From Acidobacteria bacterium 13_2_20CM_2_57_6 (GTDB taxonomy: Bacteria; Acidobacteriota; Terriglobia; Acidiferrales; UBA7541), in NCBI GenBank assembly GCA_001917435.1, contig MNEA01000037.1, positions 1 through 32,195 of the forward strand: a stretch of DNA of 32,195 nt, given 5' to 3'. Shown here one piece after another: positions 1 through 7,638 of the stretch. Every line of letters begins with the position of its first letter. Position 1 is the first letter of the stretch. Below the pieces are notes generated by a model. That model was given only the letters and a program-made list of their open reading frames with translations. It had not been told where the DNA came from and did not search any database. Made by a program: the position numbers and the translations under genes.

Positions 1-6
1 TGGGAA

Positions 7-1668
7 TTACGGCTTCTTCGACTTCATCTCTTCCTGGACCATTGCTTCCACGACGGGCTTCAAAATCTCGCGTGTAACCGCCTGCAAAACCTCGGGATTC
101 AGCTTTGCCAGCACCTTGGCAACGAGGTCGTCCATGCTCGGGGTCGGCGCGGGCGCAGTCGCCGGAGCCGCAGTCTCTAACACTTCTTCGGTCGCGTAGA
201 AGCCTGTTCCGTCGTAGGTCTGCTGCTCCAGGGGGAGCGCAGCCTCTTCGGTAACTTGAGCGGCTTCCTCGCGGATAGCTTCCACGGTCTCCGCAGGCAA
301 GGCCGCTTCTTCGATGACCTTCTGAGTCGTTTCGCTGACCACCTCAGTAGTTTTTTCCGTTCCGTTGCCCGATGCCGGAGCAGTAGCCACGGGCGCGCCA
401 GAATCCCACGTTGAAGCCAGCCGGTTGGCCTTCTCAAGCTCGGCGTTCCAGGGGTTTGACGGGACGGAGAACCAGGACTCTTTGGATCCATTCGTTTGAG
501 CGTCGGCTTGAGTCGCCTCAGGTACGCTCGCTACCACCGCTCCCGGCAAGGACATTTTGCGTTCTTTCGCGGGTCCTAGTTCTTCCACTGCCGCGGTCGT
601 CTTCGTGGAGGTTTCTTGTTGTGAAGCCGGCGGACTCACCCCCGCCCATGCGTCGGTCGCAAATGGTGTACTCGAAATTGCTCCCATAACCGGCGCCGCT
701 TCCGGCATGCTCGCGGGAGCAGCGGGCGCTTCAGGCATGTGGCTATTTGCCGCAGAGGCCGTCCCGACAACTTCTGGTTTCTCTTCTGCAGGTTCCCAGG
801 ACTCCCCATGAGCCTTCCTGGCCAGGATCTGCTCGAAACTTCCCGAGCGCCAATCCTTCGCTCCGCTTGCGGTTCCAGAATTGGCATAACTTTCCGCTTC
901 TTCGCGCCGCCACGGCGCAGGAGGTTTTTCTTCCTCCGCTTCCTCGTCAAGTTCCTCCACATCCGTATCGCGCCAATCGCGCTCGGGCACCAATTCGGGA
1001 TGCGCCTGCGGCAGAAAACCTAGTGCCTCATCTTTCTCATCCGTGGGAGTTTCGAGCAGGCTTCCGAATGCTACCGGTTGCGACCCGCTGTCAATTTGCA
1101 CTGGCTGCGGGCGCGCCGGTACTTCGTCGACAAAACTCTGTTCATCTAGCGCCGCAATAACTGGATGGGGAGACGCTGTGTGCACTGGAATGCTAGTCAC
1201 CGGCGGCACAGAGGCACCACTCGGAGTCAGGAGGTCGGTGCCCTTCAAAACATCCGGCTCTGGAATTTTCACCGCGCCGGCTCCCGCGTGACTCACTCCG
1301 GCGCGCTGTAGCGCGGACTTTACCATCGAAATCAGGGGATCCGGCGGAACGAACGGTTTCTTCAATACGCCATCTGCACCCACTCGTTGCGCTTCCTGCT
1401 CATCCAGCGGATCAAACGCGCCCACTAGCAGGATCACGGGGATATGCGCAAGTGAAGCGTCCATCTTCACGTACTGGCAAACTTCGTAGCCGTTCCGCAC
1501 CGGCATGAATACATCAGCAAGCACCAGGTCAGGCCGCAAATCGGAGATTTTTCGCACGGCTGCTTCACCGTTGCCAACGGCAACGACGTCGATGCCCTGA
1601 TCTTTCAGGGCCAGCCCCACCATCTTCTGGATGTTGCTGTTATCGTCCGCAACCAGAATCTTCGGCAC
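7..1668 (-). CDS. Response-regulator receiver protein with long disordered C-terminal tail
   Basis: The N-terminal 120 residues form a CheY-like receiver domain: acidic pair D8/D9, phospho-acceptor D52 in a LADVFMP context, and K104 in LKKPF. The usual Thr/Ser at the switch position is Val (V82 in ILLVGAF). The remaining ~430 residues are rich in Ala, Pro, Glu and Thr, have no recognisable domain and look disordered; the last ~40 residues (DDLVAKVLAKLNPEVLQ onward) form a predicted amphipathic helix. There is no DNA-binding or enzymatic output domain, so a protein-interaction role is likely, but this is inference. The start is GTG, chosen because GGAGG lies 7 bases upstream and the receiver fold begins immediately. 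About 230 bp without a gene separates it from the bamD-like gene upstream, so it probably has its own promoter. Confidence 0.85.
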   Translation of the reverse strand: MPKILVADDNSNIQKMVGLALKDQGIDVVAVGNGEAAVRKISDLRPDLVLADVFMPVRNGYEVCQYVKMDASLAHIPVILLVGAFDPLDEQEAQRVGADGVLKKPFVPPDPLISMVKSALQRAGVSHAGAGAVKIPEPDVLKGTDLLTPSGASVPPVTSIPVHTASPHPVIAALDEQSFVDEVPARPQPVQIDSGSQPVAFGSLLETPTDEKDEALGFLPQAHPELVPERDWRDTDVEELDEEAEEEKPPAPWRREEAESYANSGTASGAKDWRSGSFEQILARKAHGESWEPAEEKPEVVGTASAANSHMPEAPAAPASMPEAAPVMGAISSTPFATDAWAGVSPPASQQETSTKTTAAVEELGPAKERKMSLPGAVVASVPEATQADAQTNGSKESWFSVPSNPWNAELEKANRLASTWDSGAPVATAPASGNGTEKTTEVVSETTQKVIEEAALPAETVEAIREEAAQVTEEAALPLEQQTYDGTGFYATEEVLETAAPATAPAPTPSMDDLVAKVLAKLNPEVLQAVTREILKPVVEAMVQEEMKSKKP

Positions 1669-1898
1669 CGAACGCCCTCCGGCGATACTCTACCGTGCTG
1701 GCCACACCCATGTGTAGCCATACAAAATGACCTGCTCCATGCTATTGGAGCACCCGTTCAAGTTCGCGTCAATGTCTACAGGGCAGGAGTGTGTCGGAAG
1801 TGAATACTGCACCTATGGCCGCCTAAAAACACGCAGGGTACTGCCCTTTCTGACTGTACCTTCGGTGTTTCTCCTGATCTTCGCCCTCCTCCCAAACC

Positions 1899-3353
1899 TC
1901 ACCAGGGGACGATTTTTCTCAGGCCCTTCTTTTTCTTGCTGGTCGATTCTTTCTTAGTGTCCCCGTTTGATCCGTTTTGCTTCCCGTCAGGCCCCGCGGC
2001 GTCCGTTTTGGATGCGTCGCCAGACTGGTCCGTGGTGGCTGACGCTACATCCGTCTTTGCATCGGTCGGCTGGCCAGCTGTGCCCGTTGTGGCACCGCTC
2101 TTGGGTGTTGTCTCGGTAGTTCCGGACCCCGTCGTTCCACTCGCGGAATTCTCCGTCGTTGTCGGCGAGTTCTGATCCGGTTGCGCTGCGGGTGTCGCAT
2201 CGCCTCCGTCCGTCGCCGGCGTCACATTTTCTGCCCCGCTCGTCGCCCCGCCGGTCCCTCCAGGAGTTATCGTCGCTACAATTCCCGTTCCAGCTCCCCC
2301 GATTTGCGACTGATTCCCGCCCCTCAGAACATCTACTCCTGTTTCGCTTTCCGAATCGGGGGTCATCGTCGGCTTCCCGGTTGTGGCGGCCGCCCGCAAT
2401 TCCTGGCCCGGACCGGTATGAATCAACCGCAGCGGTTTCTTGATCAGCGCCTCATGCTGACGCGGCGCATTCTGTTCCGCCGTCATCCATGCCACCGCTT
2501 GGGGATCGGGCTGCGGAATCGGCGCGCCCAGCGTCTTCAAGCGGCTCTTGGCATTCGGCACCAGCGGCGACAAGGGATAATTGCGCACGATCCGCGCGTA
2601 GTAAGGAACCGCAAACTCCTTCTTTTCGGTTGCTTGCCAGATGTTCCCGAGCATCCACAGCGCCTGGTCGGACTTGCTGTACAGCGGGTATCGGTTTACC
2701 ACCGACCTTAGCCGCGATTCCGCGGCTTTCTTGTCTTCCTTCACGTAATAGTAGTAACCAATGCGGAAGTCGCCTTCCGCCAGCAGTTCCTGCACTTCGC
2801 GCAAACGCTGTTCTGCCTTCGAAGCCAGTGGATCGTTCGCATATTTTGACAGGAATACCTGGAACTCATCCTCGGCCTCGCGAGCCTGCGTGCGGTCGCG
2901 GTCTGGTTTCTCCATCTGCTTGTAGTGCGTCATCGCCACCTGCAACTGCGCGTAGGCCGCTTCGGGCAGCATGGGGAAGAAAATGCCGAAATCCTTGTAC
3001 GCCTGGATAGCCTGCGTCAGATTCGCCGTCCCACCCTCTTTGAAAAACGAGTCGGCGATCGCCAGCTTGGCCTTGGCAAGATACTCGCTGTCCGGATAGG
3101 TGTTGATGAGCGTCTGCAGGTTCAGCCTGCCGACCTCGTGCCGCCCGTGCTTGATATCATCCATCGCCTTGTCATACAAAATCTTGTCGGGCTCTGCGGT
3201 ATTCTCCGCGTTCGTCGACTTATTGACTCTCTTTTTCTTATGAAAAATTTGCGCGTCGCACCGTGTCGCACTCAATAGAAATAGACCAGTTATCGCGAAT
3301 AGAGCACACCGCTTCACGGTCGCTAGGAAGATCGACTGTCTTACAGTCGCCAT
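1899..3353 (-). CDS. BamD-like outer membrane assembly protein (TPR)
   Basis: A 484-residue exported protein. The N-terminus has a basic stretch and a hydrophobic segment (LFAITGLFLLSATRC) typical of a signal peptide. The Cys is preceded by Arg, so this is not a canonical lipobox and lipidation is uncertain. Residues ~35-275 contain repeated TPR-type helices with motifs such as LINTYPDSEY, FLSKYANDPLASKA and VVNRYPLYSKSDQA, which match the BamD/YfiO family of beta-barrel assembly lipoproteins. The last ~210 residues are Ser/Thr/Gly/Asp-rich low complexity ending in a basic KKKKGLRK cluster, much longer than classical BamD (~245 residues). The upstream in-frame extension to 3494 lacks a signal peptide at its front, so the internal ATG was preferred; its Shine-Dalgarno (AGGTGGAG) is distant, leaving the start moderately uncertain. 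Confidence 0.8.
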   Translation of the reverse strand: MATVRQSIFLATVKRCALFAITGLFLLSATRCDAQIFHKKKRVNKSTNAENTAEPDKILYDKAMDDIKHGRHEVGRLNLQTLINTYPDSEYLAKAKLAIADSFFKEGGTANLTQAIQAYKDFGIFFPMLPEAAYAQLQVAMTHYKQMEKPDRDRTQAREAEDEFQVFLSKYANDPLASKAEQRLREVQELLAEGDFRIGYYYYVKEDKKAAESRLRSVVNRYPLYSKSDQALWMLGNIWQATEKKEFAVPYYARIVRNYPLSPLVPNAKSRLKTLGAPIPQPDPQAVAWMTAEQNAPRQHEALIKKPLRLIHTGPGQELRAAATTGKPTMTPDSESETGVDVLRGGNQSQIGGAGTGIVATITPGGTGGATSGAENVTPATDGGDATPAAQPDQNSPTTTENSASGTTGSGTTETTPKSGATTGTAGQPTDAKTDVASATTDQSGDASKTDAAGPDGKQNGSNGDTKKESTSKKKKGLRKIVPW

Positions 3354-3691
3354 AACTAAAGTGCGGAGCAATCTCCACCTCTCTCTCGAATCTGCCGTTC
3401 TCCACAGCGGTCCGTCGAAAGCCTTGGGTGCTTCCCGACTCCATGCTGTAAGGAACGTACGATTATAACCTGAACGAATGGCCAGCCCGAACAACTACTT
3501 TGCACCCTCGGCCGGCCTAAGCTGAACTACTCCTCTCTGTGATGCCGCCATTCGGTGTAAGGGGTTGCCTTCGTCTTCTCCACGCGAGGAGTCATTCTGC
3601 CGGAATATTTTCCCTATTCCAGTGGTATTGCATGTATGGCAACGGGTAAGCTCCTGCTGCCACTTAATCCCAACTCCGTCGGAGATTCTCT
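3354..3691. other. Divergent intergenic region between bamD-like gene and peroxiredoxin
   Basis: This stretch separates divergently transcribed genes and should hold both promoters. I see no convincing -35/-10 pair. It contains a 6-bp perfect inverted repeat, GGAATA/TATTCC at 3602-3607 and 3615-3620 with a 7-base loop, of unknown role, and a GGAG Shine-Dalgarno at 3679-3684 serving the peroxiredoxin. No gene is supported here. Confidence 0.5.
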
Positions 3692-4276
3692 ATGAAGCGC
3701 AAGATTGTTCTCGGGCTACTGGTTGCGGCCGTCCTCGCGGCGGCTCCGGCCGTTCCGCAAGCAGGGAAGTCTGAAGTCGCCAAGATGACCCTGAAGGTCG
3801 GCGACACCGCCCCTGATTTCACTCTGCTTAGTGACCAGTGGAAAGCCGTGAAGCTCAGCGACTTCCGCGGCAAGAAGAACGTTTTCCTCGCCGTATACGT
3901 CCTGGCCTTCACCGGCGGTTGAACGAAGCAACTTCAGGCGCTCCAGGCTGGAATCGCCTCCGGTAAAATTGACACCTCGGATACCGAAGTTTTTGGAGTT
4001 AGTTTGGATAGTCCTGCCGCCAACGCCGCCTTCGCCAAGCAGATCGGCATTAGCTTCCCGCTCCTCAGCGACATGAACCGCAAGATGCTCAAAGCCTACG
4101 GCATCCTCAAGGGCTACGACGTGCAAAATGAAACCTATGAGTGGGCCCTGCGCGCCAACATCGTCATCGACAAGCAGGGTGTCATCCAATTTGTTGAGGA
4201 AGGCGACAGCGCCGTTGATCCCAACACCGCCCTGACCATGTGCACGACTCTGCACAAAAAGGAACCGGCGAAATAA
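3692..4276 (+). CDS. Exported peroxiredoxin, probable selenoprotein (in-frame TGA = Sec77)
   Basis: AhpC/TSA-type thioredoxin-fold peroxidase of 194 residues if TGA at 3920-3922 is read as selenocysteine. The first 24 residues are a signal peptide, so it probably acts in the periplasm. The fold is recognisable: VGDTAPDFTLLSD, LSDFRGKKNVFLAVYVLAFTGG, then the TGA, then TKQLQALQAGI, VFGVSLDSP, ISFPLLSDMNRKMLKAYGI and NIVIDKQGVIQFV. The reading frame stays open and homologous on both sides, and the TGA sits exactly where peroxiredoxins have the peroxidatic Cys (FTxxCT). The only Cys is C184 near the C-terminus, a possible resolving residue. A hairpin fitting a bacterial SECIS follows. GGAG lies 8 bases before the ATG. 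The alternative is a pseudogene with a nonsense mutation at the catalytic Cys; the hairpin makes selenocysteine more likely. No selenocysteine machinery is in this window. Confidence 0.85.
3936..3959 (+). promoter_or_regulatory. Putative bacterial SECIS hairpin
   Basis: Outer stem AGGCG (3936-3940) pairs with CGCCT (3955-3959); inner stem TCCA (3942-3945) pairs with TGGA (3949-3952); the apical loop is GGC (3946-3948), with small internal mismatches (C versus AT). The loop begins 24 bases after the TGA and starts with G. This matches the known layout for bacterial SECIS elements, which lie within the coding region just after UGA with a guanine early in the apical loop, recognised by SelB. Seen by eye; no folding energy was calculated. 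Confidence 0.7.
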
Positions 4277-4301
4277 ATTCCGCCTTCTTTGTCTTTGGAG
4301 A

Positions 4302-4327
4302 GGCGGCTTTATGCCGCCATGTTTTCT
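4302..4327 (+). terminator. Rho-independent terminator after the peroxiredoxin
   Basis: Perfect 6-bp GC stem GGCGGC (4302-4307)/GCCGCC (4313-4318) with loop TTTAT, followed by a T-rich run (GTTTTCTT). It lies 25 bp after the peroxiredoxin stop and just before the end of the convergent PASTA gene. Confidence 0.7.
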
Positions 4328-4339
4328 TGTAGTCGGGGC

Positions 4340-5059
4340 TCAGTTCGCTACTGTCAATTCAATGGTCGAACTCGCCGGAATCCGTGTCCCGCTCATCGGC
4401 GACTGGTCAATCACCGCTCCGTGCGGCCACTGTGGTGCCGTCACATAGTTAACTTTGCGCCGCATCTGCGCTATATCTAGACGGCGCTGGGCTTCGATCT
4501 CATTCAGTCCGGTCAGGTGCGGCATTACATACGCTAGCTCGCGCGGACCTTGTGAAACCAGCACGTCCACTCGCGGCGTCGCCGCTCCCGCTCCGGGCTT
4601 GGGGTTCTGGATCACCACAGTATCGACCGGCGGAGTCGGCATGGTTACGCCTGAGACTTCTCCTACTTGCAATCCTGCCCGAAGAAGTTCGATTCGCGAA
4701 GCCCTCAGTGAATTGCCTTCCAGCAGCGGAATCTGCAATTGCCGCTGTCCCAGGCTCAGCACCACGTGCGCTTGCTGCGACACCTTCATCAGCAAGCCCG
4801 ATGTCGGTGTCTGCCGCACCACTGCGTTAATCGGCTGGTCGCTGTAGATGCGGTCCGCCACGCGCAGCACCAACCCGCGCGACTGCAGTATCCGGCTCGC
4901 TTCGGAAACATTTAGGCCCACAAGATTCGGCATGGTCACTTCGCGCCCGTGAATCGCGATGCGCATTGCGGTGATCGCGCTCAAAAACGCGGCCGACGCC
5001 AGAATGAATACCAGCAGCGTCAGCCGCCCCAGCCATTCGAGTCTCTCTCCAAGAGTCAT
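4340..5059 (-). CDS. Membrane-anchored protein with three PASTA domains
   Basis: 239 residues. Residues ~12-33 form one membrane segment (LTLLVFILASAAFLSAITAM), followed by three consecutive PASTA repeats: ~42-106 (MPNLVGLNVSEASRIL), ~108-172 (IPLLEGNSLRASRIELL) and ~176-239 (MPHLTGLNEIEAQRRL), each ending in a V-x-L-type strand. PASTA domains are known as sensors of peptidoglycan fragments or beta-lactam-like ligands at the C-termini of Ser/Thr kinases and of some penicillin-binding proteins. Here there is no kinase or transpeptidase, only a short cytoplasmic N-terminus, so it is a stand-alone extracytoplasmic binding protein. Its position downstream of formyltransferase and deformylase genes resembles acidobacterial gene order as I know it. 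The start codon is the first ATG; Shine-Dalgarno is weak. Confidence 0.85.
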   Translation of the reverse strand: MTLGERLEWLGRLTLLVFILASAAFLSAITAMRIAIHGREVTMPNLVGLNVSEASRILQSRGLVLRVADRIYSDQPINAVVRQTPTSGLLMKVSQQAHVVLSLGQRQLQIPLLEGNSLRASRIELLRAGLQVGEVSGVTMPTPPVDTVVIQNPKPGAGAATPRVDVLVSQGPRELAYVMPHLTGLNEIEAQRRLDIAQMRRKVNYVTAPQWPHGAVIDQSPMSGTRIPASSTIELTVAN

Positions 5060-5159
5060 ACGCTAAAGTCTCGAATCTCAGCTCCGATTCGTCAACCGTT
5101 TTCCCCCGAGGATTGCTGTTCTTCGCCTCCTCACGAACCGACCACAACTTCTCAGCGGT

Positions 5160-5717
5160 TCACTTCGAACTGCCGCTGGCCGCCGGACCGGGTTGGCCGG
5201 CGACATTTCTTACGTCGTTCACAAGGGCCGTTAACGCCTGATCAAAGTTTTTATCGCGGTTCATTTGCAGCCCTGCAGGTTGCACGTGCTCAGTGAATGT
5301 CCACAGCAAAACGTGTGTCTTGAGGTCCACGATGGCAAGCCGGAATTGCGGATCTTTTACCGGTCTGCTTGACACTGTAAACCCGTTTCCACCGGAGACG
5401 TCTTCCGCCACCGTGGGCATTGCAAAGCTTATTTCAAACACCAACTCAGCGTCGCCGGGAGCGGCCACCAGCTCATATCGACCCCAACCCTTTAGCACTG
5501 CGTACAGCTTGTCGTACGCCCTATCGGGTCCTCCACTGTAGTAACCAAGAGGGTCCCCACCTGCGTTGGAAATAAATACTTTCCTTGCGGTGAAGATTTG
5601 CATGGGCAGCGGAGCAGGGAGCAATTCCTTCTGGTTTTGCGCTCTCAAATCCACAACTGGCACGCACGCCATCGCAAAAGCCGCACATACGAAAACTCGT
5701 TTCATGATCTTTGACAT
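5160..5717 (-). CDS. Exported protein of unknown function
   Basis: 185 residues with a signal peptide (MSKIMKRVFVCAAFAMACVPVVDLRAQ, cleavage likely after LRA). The mature part starts with an alpha/beta domain: a strand pattern KVFISNAGGDPL, then a helix DKLYAVLKGWGRYELV, then AELVFEISF, FRLAIVDLKTHVLLWTFTEHV and a final helix NFDQALTALVNDVRNVAG. This strand/helix order resembles small periplasmic proteins that combine a 'value of a gene product' strand with a report of hydrophobic export, but I cannot assign a named family. Start chosen at the second in-frame ATG because GGAGGGACC directly precedes it. It lies about 100 bp from the PASTA gene and 200 bp from the TldE-like gene on the same strand, so co-transcription is possible but not shown. 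Confidence 0.7.
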   Translation of the reverse strand: MSKIMKRVFVCAAFAMACVPVVDLRAQNQKELLPAPLPMQIFTARKVFISNAGGDPLGYYSGGPDRAYDKLYAVLKGWGRYELVAAPGDAELVFEISFAMPTVAEDVSGGNGFTVSSRPVKDPQFRLAIVDLKTHVLLWTFTEHVQPAGLQMNRDKNFDQALTALVNDVRNVAGQPGPAASGSSK

Positions 5718-5919
5718 GGTCCCTCCAATCTCCATGTTATTGGGACGTGCGTGTGCGATGCGCAGTTACTAGGGGGCTAGCTGCTCATGGTTTCGGAGCC
5801 AGTGTCTTGCTTCGCTTTCAAGGGCAGTTGCCGCCGCCTTTCTGGTAGCGGCAAGGTTTGGCCCGCACCAGTATCGCGCACGGCCTTCAGCCCCTTCCTA
5901 CTAAGAACGGAAAAGACGG

Positions 5920-7638
5920 TCACTTCTTTAGCGGCGGCGCCGGATAATCCGGCAGCTTGTCCTTGCTCGTATCCGCCCGCTTGACTTCCAGTTCATCAAA
6001 CAGCAGCGACGGACTGATAATGGTCGTCGGCGCACCGCCGGCTCGGTTGCTCACCAGGGGATCGTCGCCCACAGCGACCAAATCGCTCCGCAGCGCGCGA
6101 ATGTCCAGCTCGTTGAACACTGCGCCTCGCACCAACTCTTCGTGCCCATCTTTCGCATACACGCGATAAAGCAGCCGCGGAGAATTGCCCGGCCCCAGCG
6201 TTTCCACTCGATAACCGTACGGCCTGCCCTGATCCGCTACCATCTGCATCACCTTTTTCTTCAGCTCCTCGGGCGATTGCGCCTCGGAGCTCTTTACCAG
6301 CAGAACGCCCAGGCTCGGCGCGGGAAACGATCCTGGCCCAGCCCGTCCGTGTCCGTTCGAGGCCGGGAAGTCCCGAATCGGCTGCCGCCCGATCAGATAA
6401 TGGGCCAGCACTCCGTTTTCGATAGTGCTGACCGCCTGCGATTTCACGCCTTCGCTGTCCACCTCATAACTTCCCACCAGGCTCTTTCCTCTAAACTCCT
6501 TCAAAGTCGGATCGTCCACTATCGACAGGAAGTTCGGCAGCACGCGCGCCTTATAACTCGTCGCGAACGCCCCGGTCGTCCGGTTTGGTTTCCCAAGCTG
6601 CGGCTTCTGCCCTAGGAGGTTTTGCCCGATCAGCGACGCCACGATATCGTCTGCCGCGTCCGGGGCGAACAGCACCGGACCGCGGTATTCCTCCTCGACG
6701 ATGGGCGCTTGCCGCAGCGCCACGACCGTATCCAGCATCTTTTTCGCCTCACCCATCAACGTGTCGTGTGTTGGCAATTCTTCCGCTCGGGCCACCATGA
6801 ATGCTGGACTTCGGCTCAGCCTCATCCCGTCCGCCGCCTGCGCAGACCCATTCAATTGCACGCTGTACGTCGTCTTCCCGCACCGCGTGACCGTGCCTTC
6901 GGAATTCACCAGGTACTCGTTGATTGCCGAAAACCTCGCCGACGCCGTCACCGATTGCACGTCTGGATACTGCTTGTACCAACCCGTCACATCCTCCAGC
7001 GTCTTCTTCCACGCTGCTTCGTCGACTTTCAGCGACACCGTCGGTCGGACGTCAATCATTTGCGGCGCCTTCGCAAAGTCATCTACGGGACTGGGGTCCG
7101 CGCTGAACTGCTTCATTGCCGCCTGTTTCTCCGCTAGCGCCTGTCCGGCGGCCTTATACGCGTCGTCGGTGGCCAGCCAAAGCTGGTGGCGCAGCGCGAT
7201 TGGATCGTTGTCCAGCGGCAAAATGTTGGACTCGCCCTGCCCTCTGCCGAAATAGCTGTCTTGCTTGTAATCGCCGATGCGCACAACCACGCGCAGCACG
7301 CGAACGTGAATATGCTGATTCTCGCGCAAGGCCCCGAAAGCCGCCTCCGCGCCAAAATCCTGCACCTCATTCACGCGGTATTCCACGTAATAGGGCGCTT
7401 GCACCTGATCCATCTTGAGCTGCGCCTTGGAACGGTCCAATTCCGTCAGCAGCGCCTCAAGCAAGCCGTCGCCCTTTGCCGCCGCGTGTGCCGCCACCAT
7501 CGCCGCGTCCAGCGCCGGTTTTGATTCCACCGAATCGGCCCGTCCCTGCGTGGCGTTCAGCGGCAGCAATGCCGCAATTACCAACCCTATCCATCGTCTG
7601 CGCACGCGCGAAGCTGCCGGCCGGTGAAGAATTTTCAT
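5920..7638 (-). CDS. Exported TldE/PmbA-like metalloprotease partner (no HExxxH)
   Basis: 572 residues; a signal peptide occupies residues ~1-35 (basic start, WIGLVIAALLPLNATQGRA). The rest follows the TldD/PmbA (peptidase U62) fold: N-terminal domain with LTELDRSKAQL, and a C-terminal beta domain with LPNFLSIVDDPTL, GSYEVDSEGVKSQAVSTIENGVL and GHGRAGPGSFPAP. At the place where TldD carries HExxxH this protein has APDAADDIVASLIGQNLL, so the metal-binding motif is absent. This matches the non-catalytic TldE half of the TldD/TldE heterodimer. It overlaps the TldD-like gene by 4 bp (ATGA), implying coupled translation. Known TldD/TldE (microcin maturation, CcdA degradation) are cytoplasmic; the signal peptide here suggests a periplasmic pair. 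Confidence 0.85.
   Translation of the reverse strand: MKILHRPAASRVRRRWIGLVIAALLPLNATQGRADSVESKPALDAAMVAAHAAAKGDGLLEALLTELDRSKAQLKMDQVQAPYYVEYRVNEVQDFGAEAAFGALRENQHIHVRVLRVVVRIGDYKQDSYFGRGQGESNILPLDNDPIALRHQLWLATDDAYKAAGQALAEKQAAMKQFSADPSPVDDFAKAPQMIDVRPTVSLKVDEAAWKKTLEDVTGWYKQYPDVQSVTASARFSAINEYLVNSEGTVTRCGKTTYSVQLNGSAQAADGMRLSRSPAFMVARAEELPTHDTLMGEAKKMLDTVVALRQAPIVEEEYRGPVLFAPDAADDIVASLIGQNLLGQKPQLGKPNRTTGAFATSYKARVLPNFLSIVDDPTLKEFRGKSLVGSYEVDSEGVKSQAVSTIENGVLAHYLIGRQPIRDFPASNGHGRAGPGSFPAPSLGVLLVKSSEAQSPEELKKKVMQMVADQGRPYGYRVETLGPGNSPRLLYRVYAKDGHEELVRGAVFNELDIRALRSDLVAVGDDPLVSNRAGGAPTTIISPSLLFDELEVKRADTSKDKLPDYPAPPLKK

Noticed and set aside
3692..3922. Peroxiredoxin gene as a nonsense-mutated pseudogene
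   Set aside because: The single TGA at the catalytic Cys, the intact downstream frame, the terminator and the SECIS-like hairpin favour selenocysteine, although the pseudogene reading cannot be excluded without genome context.
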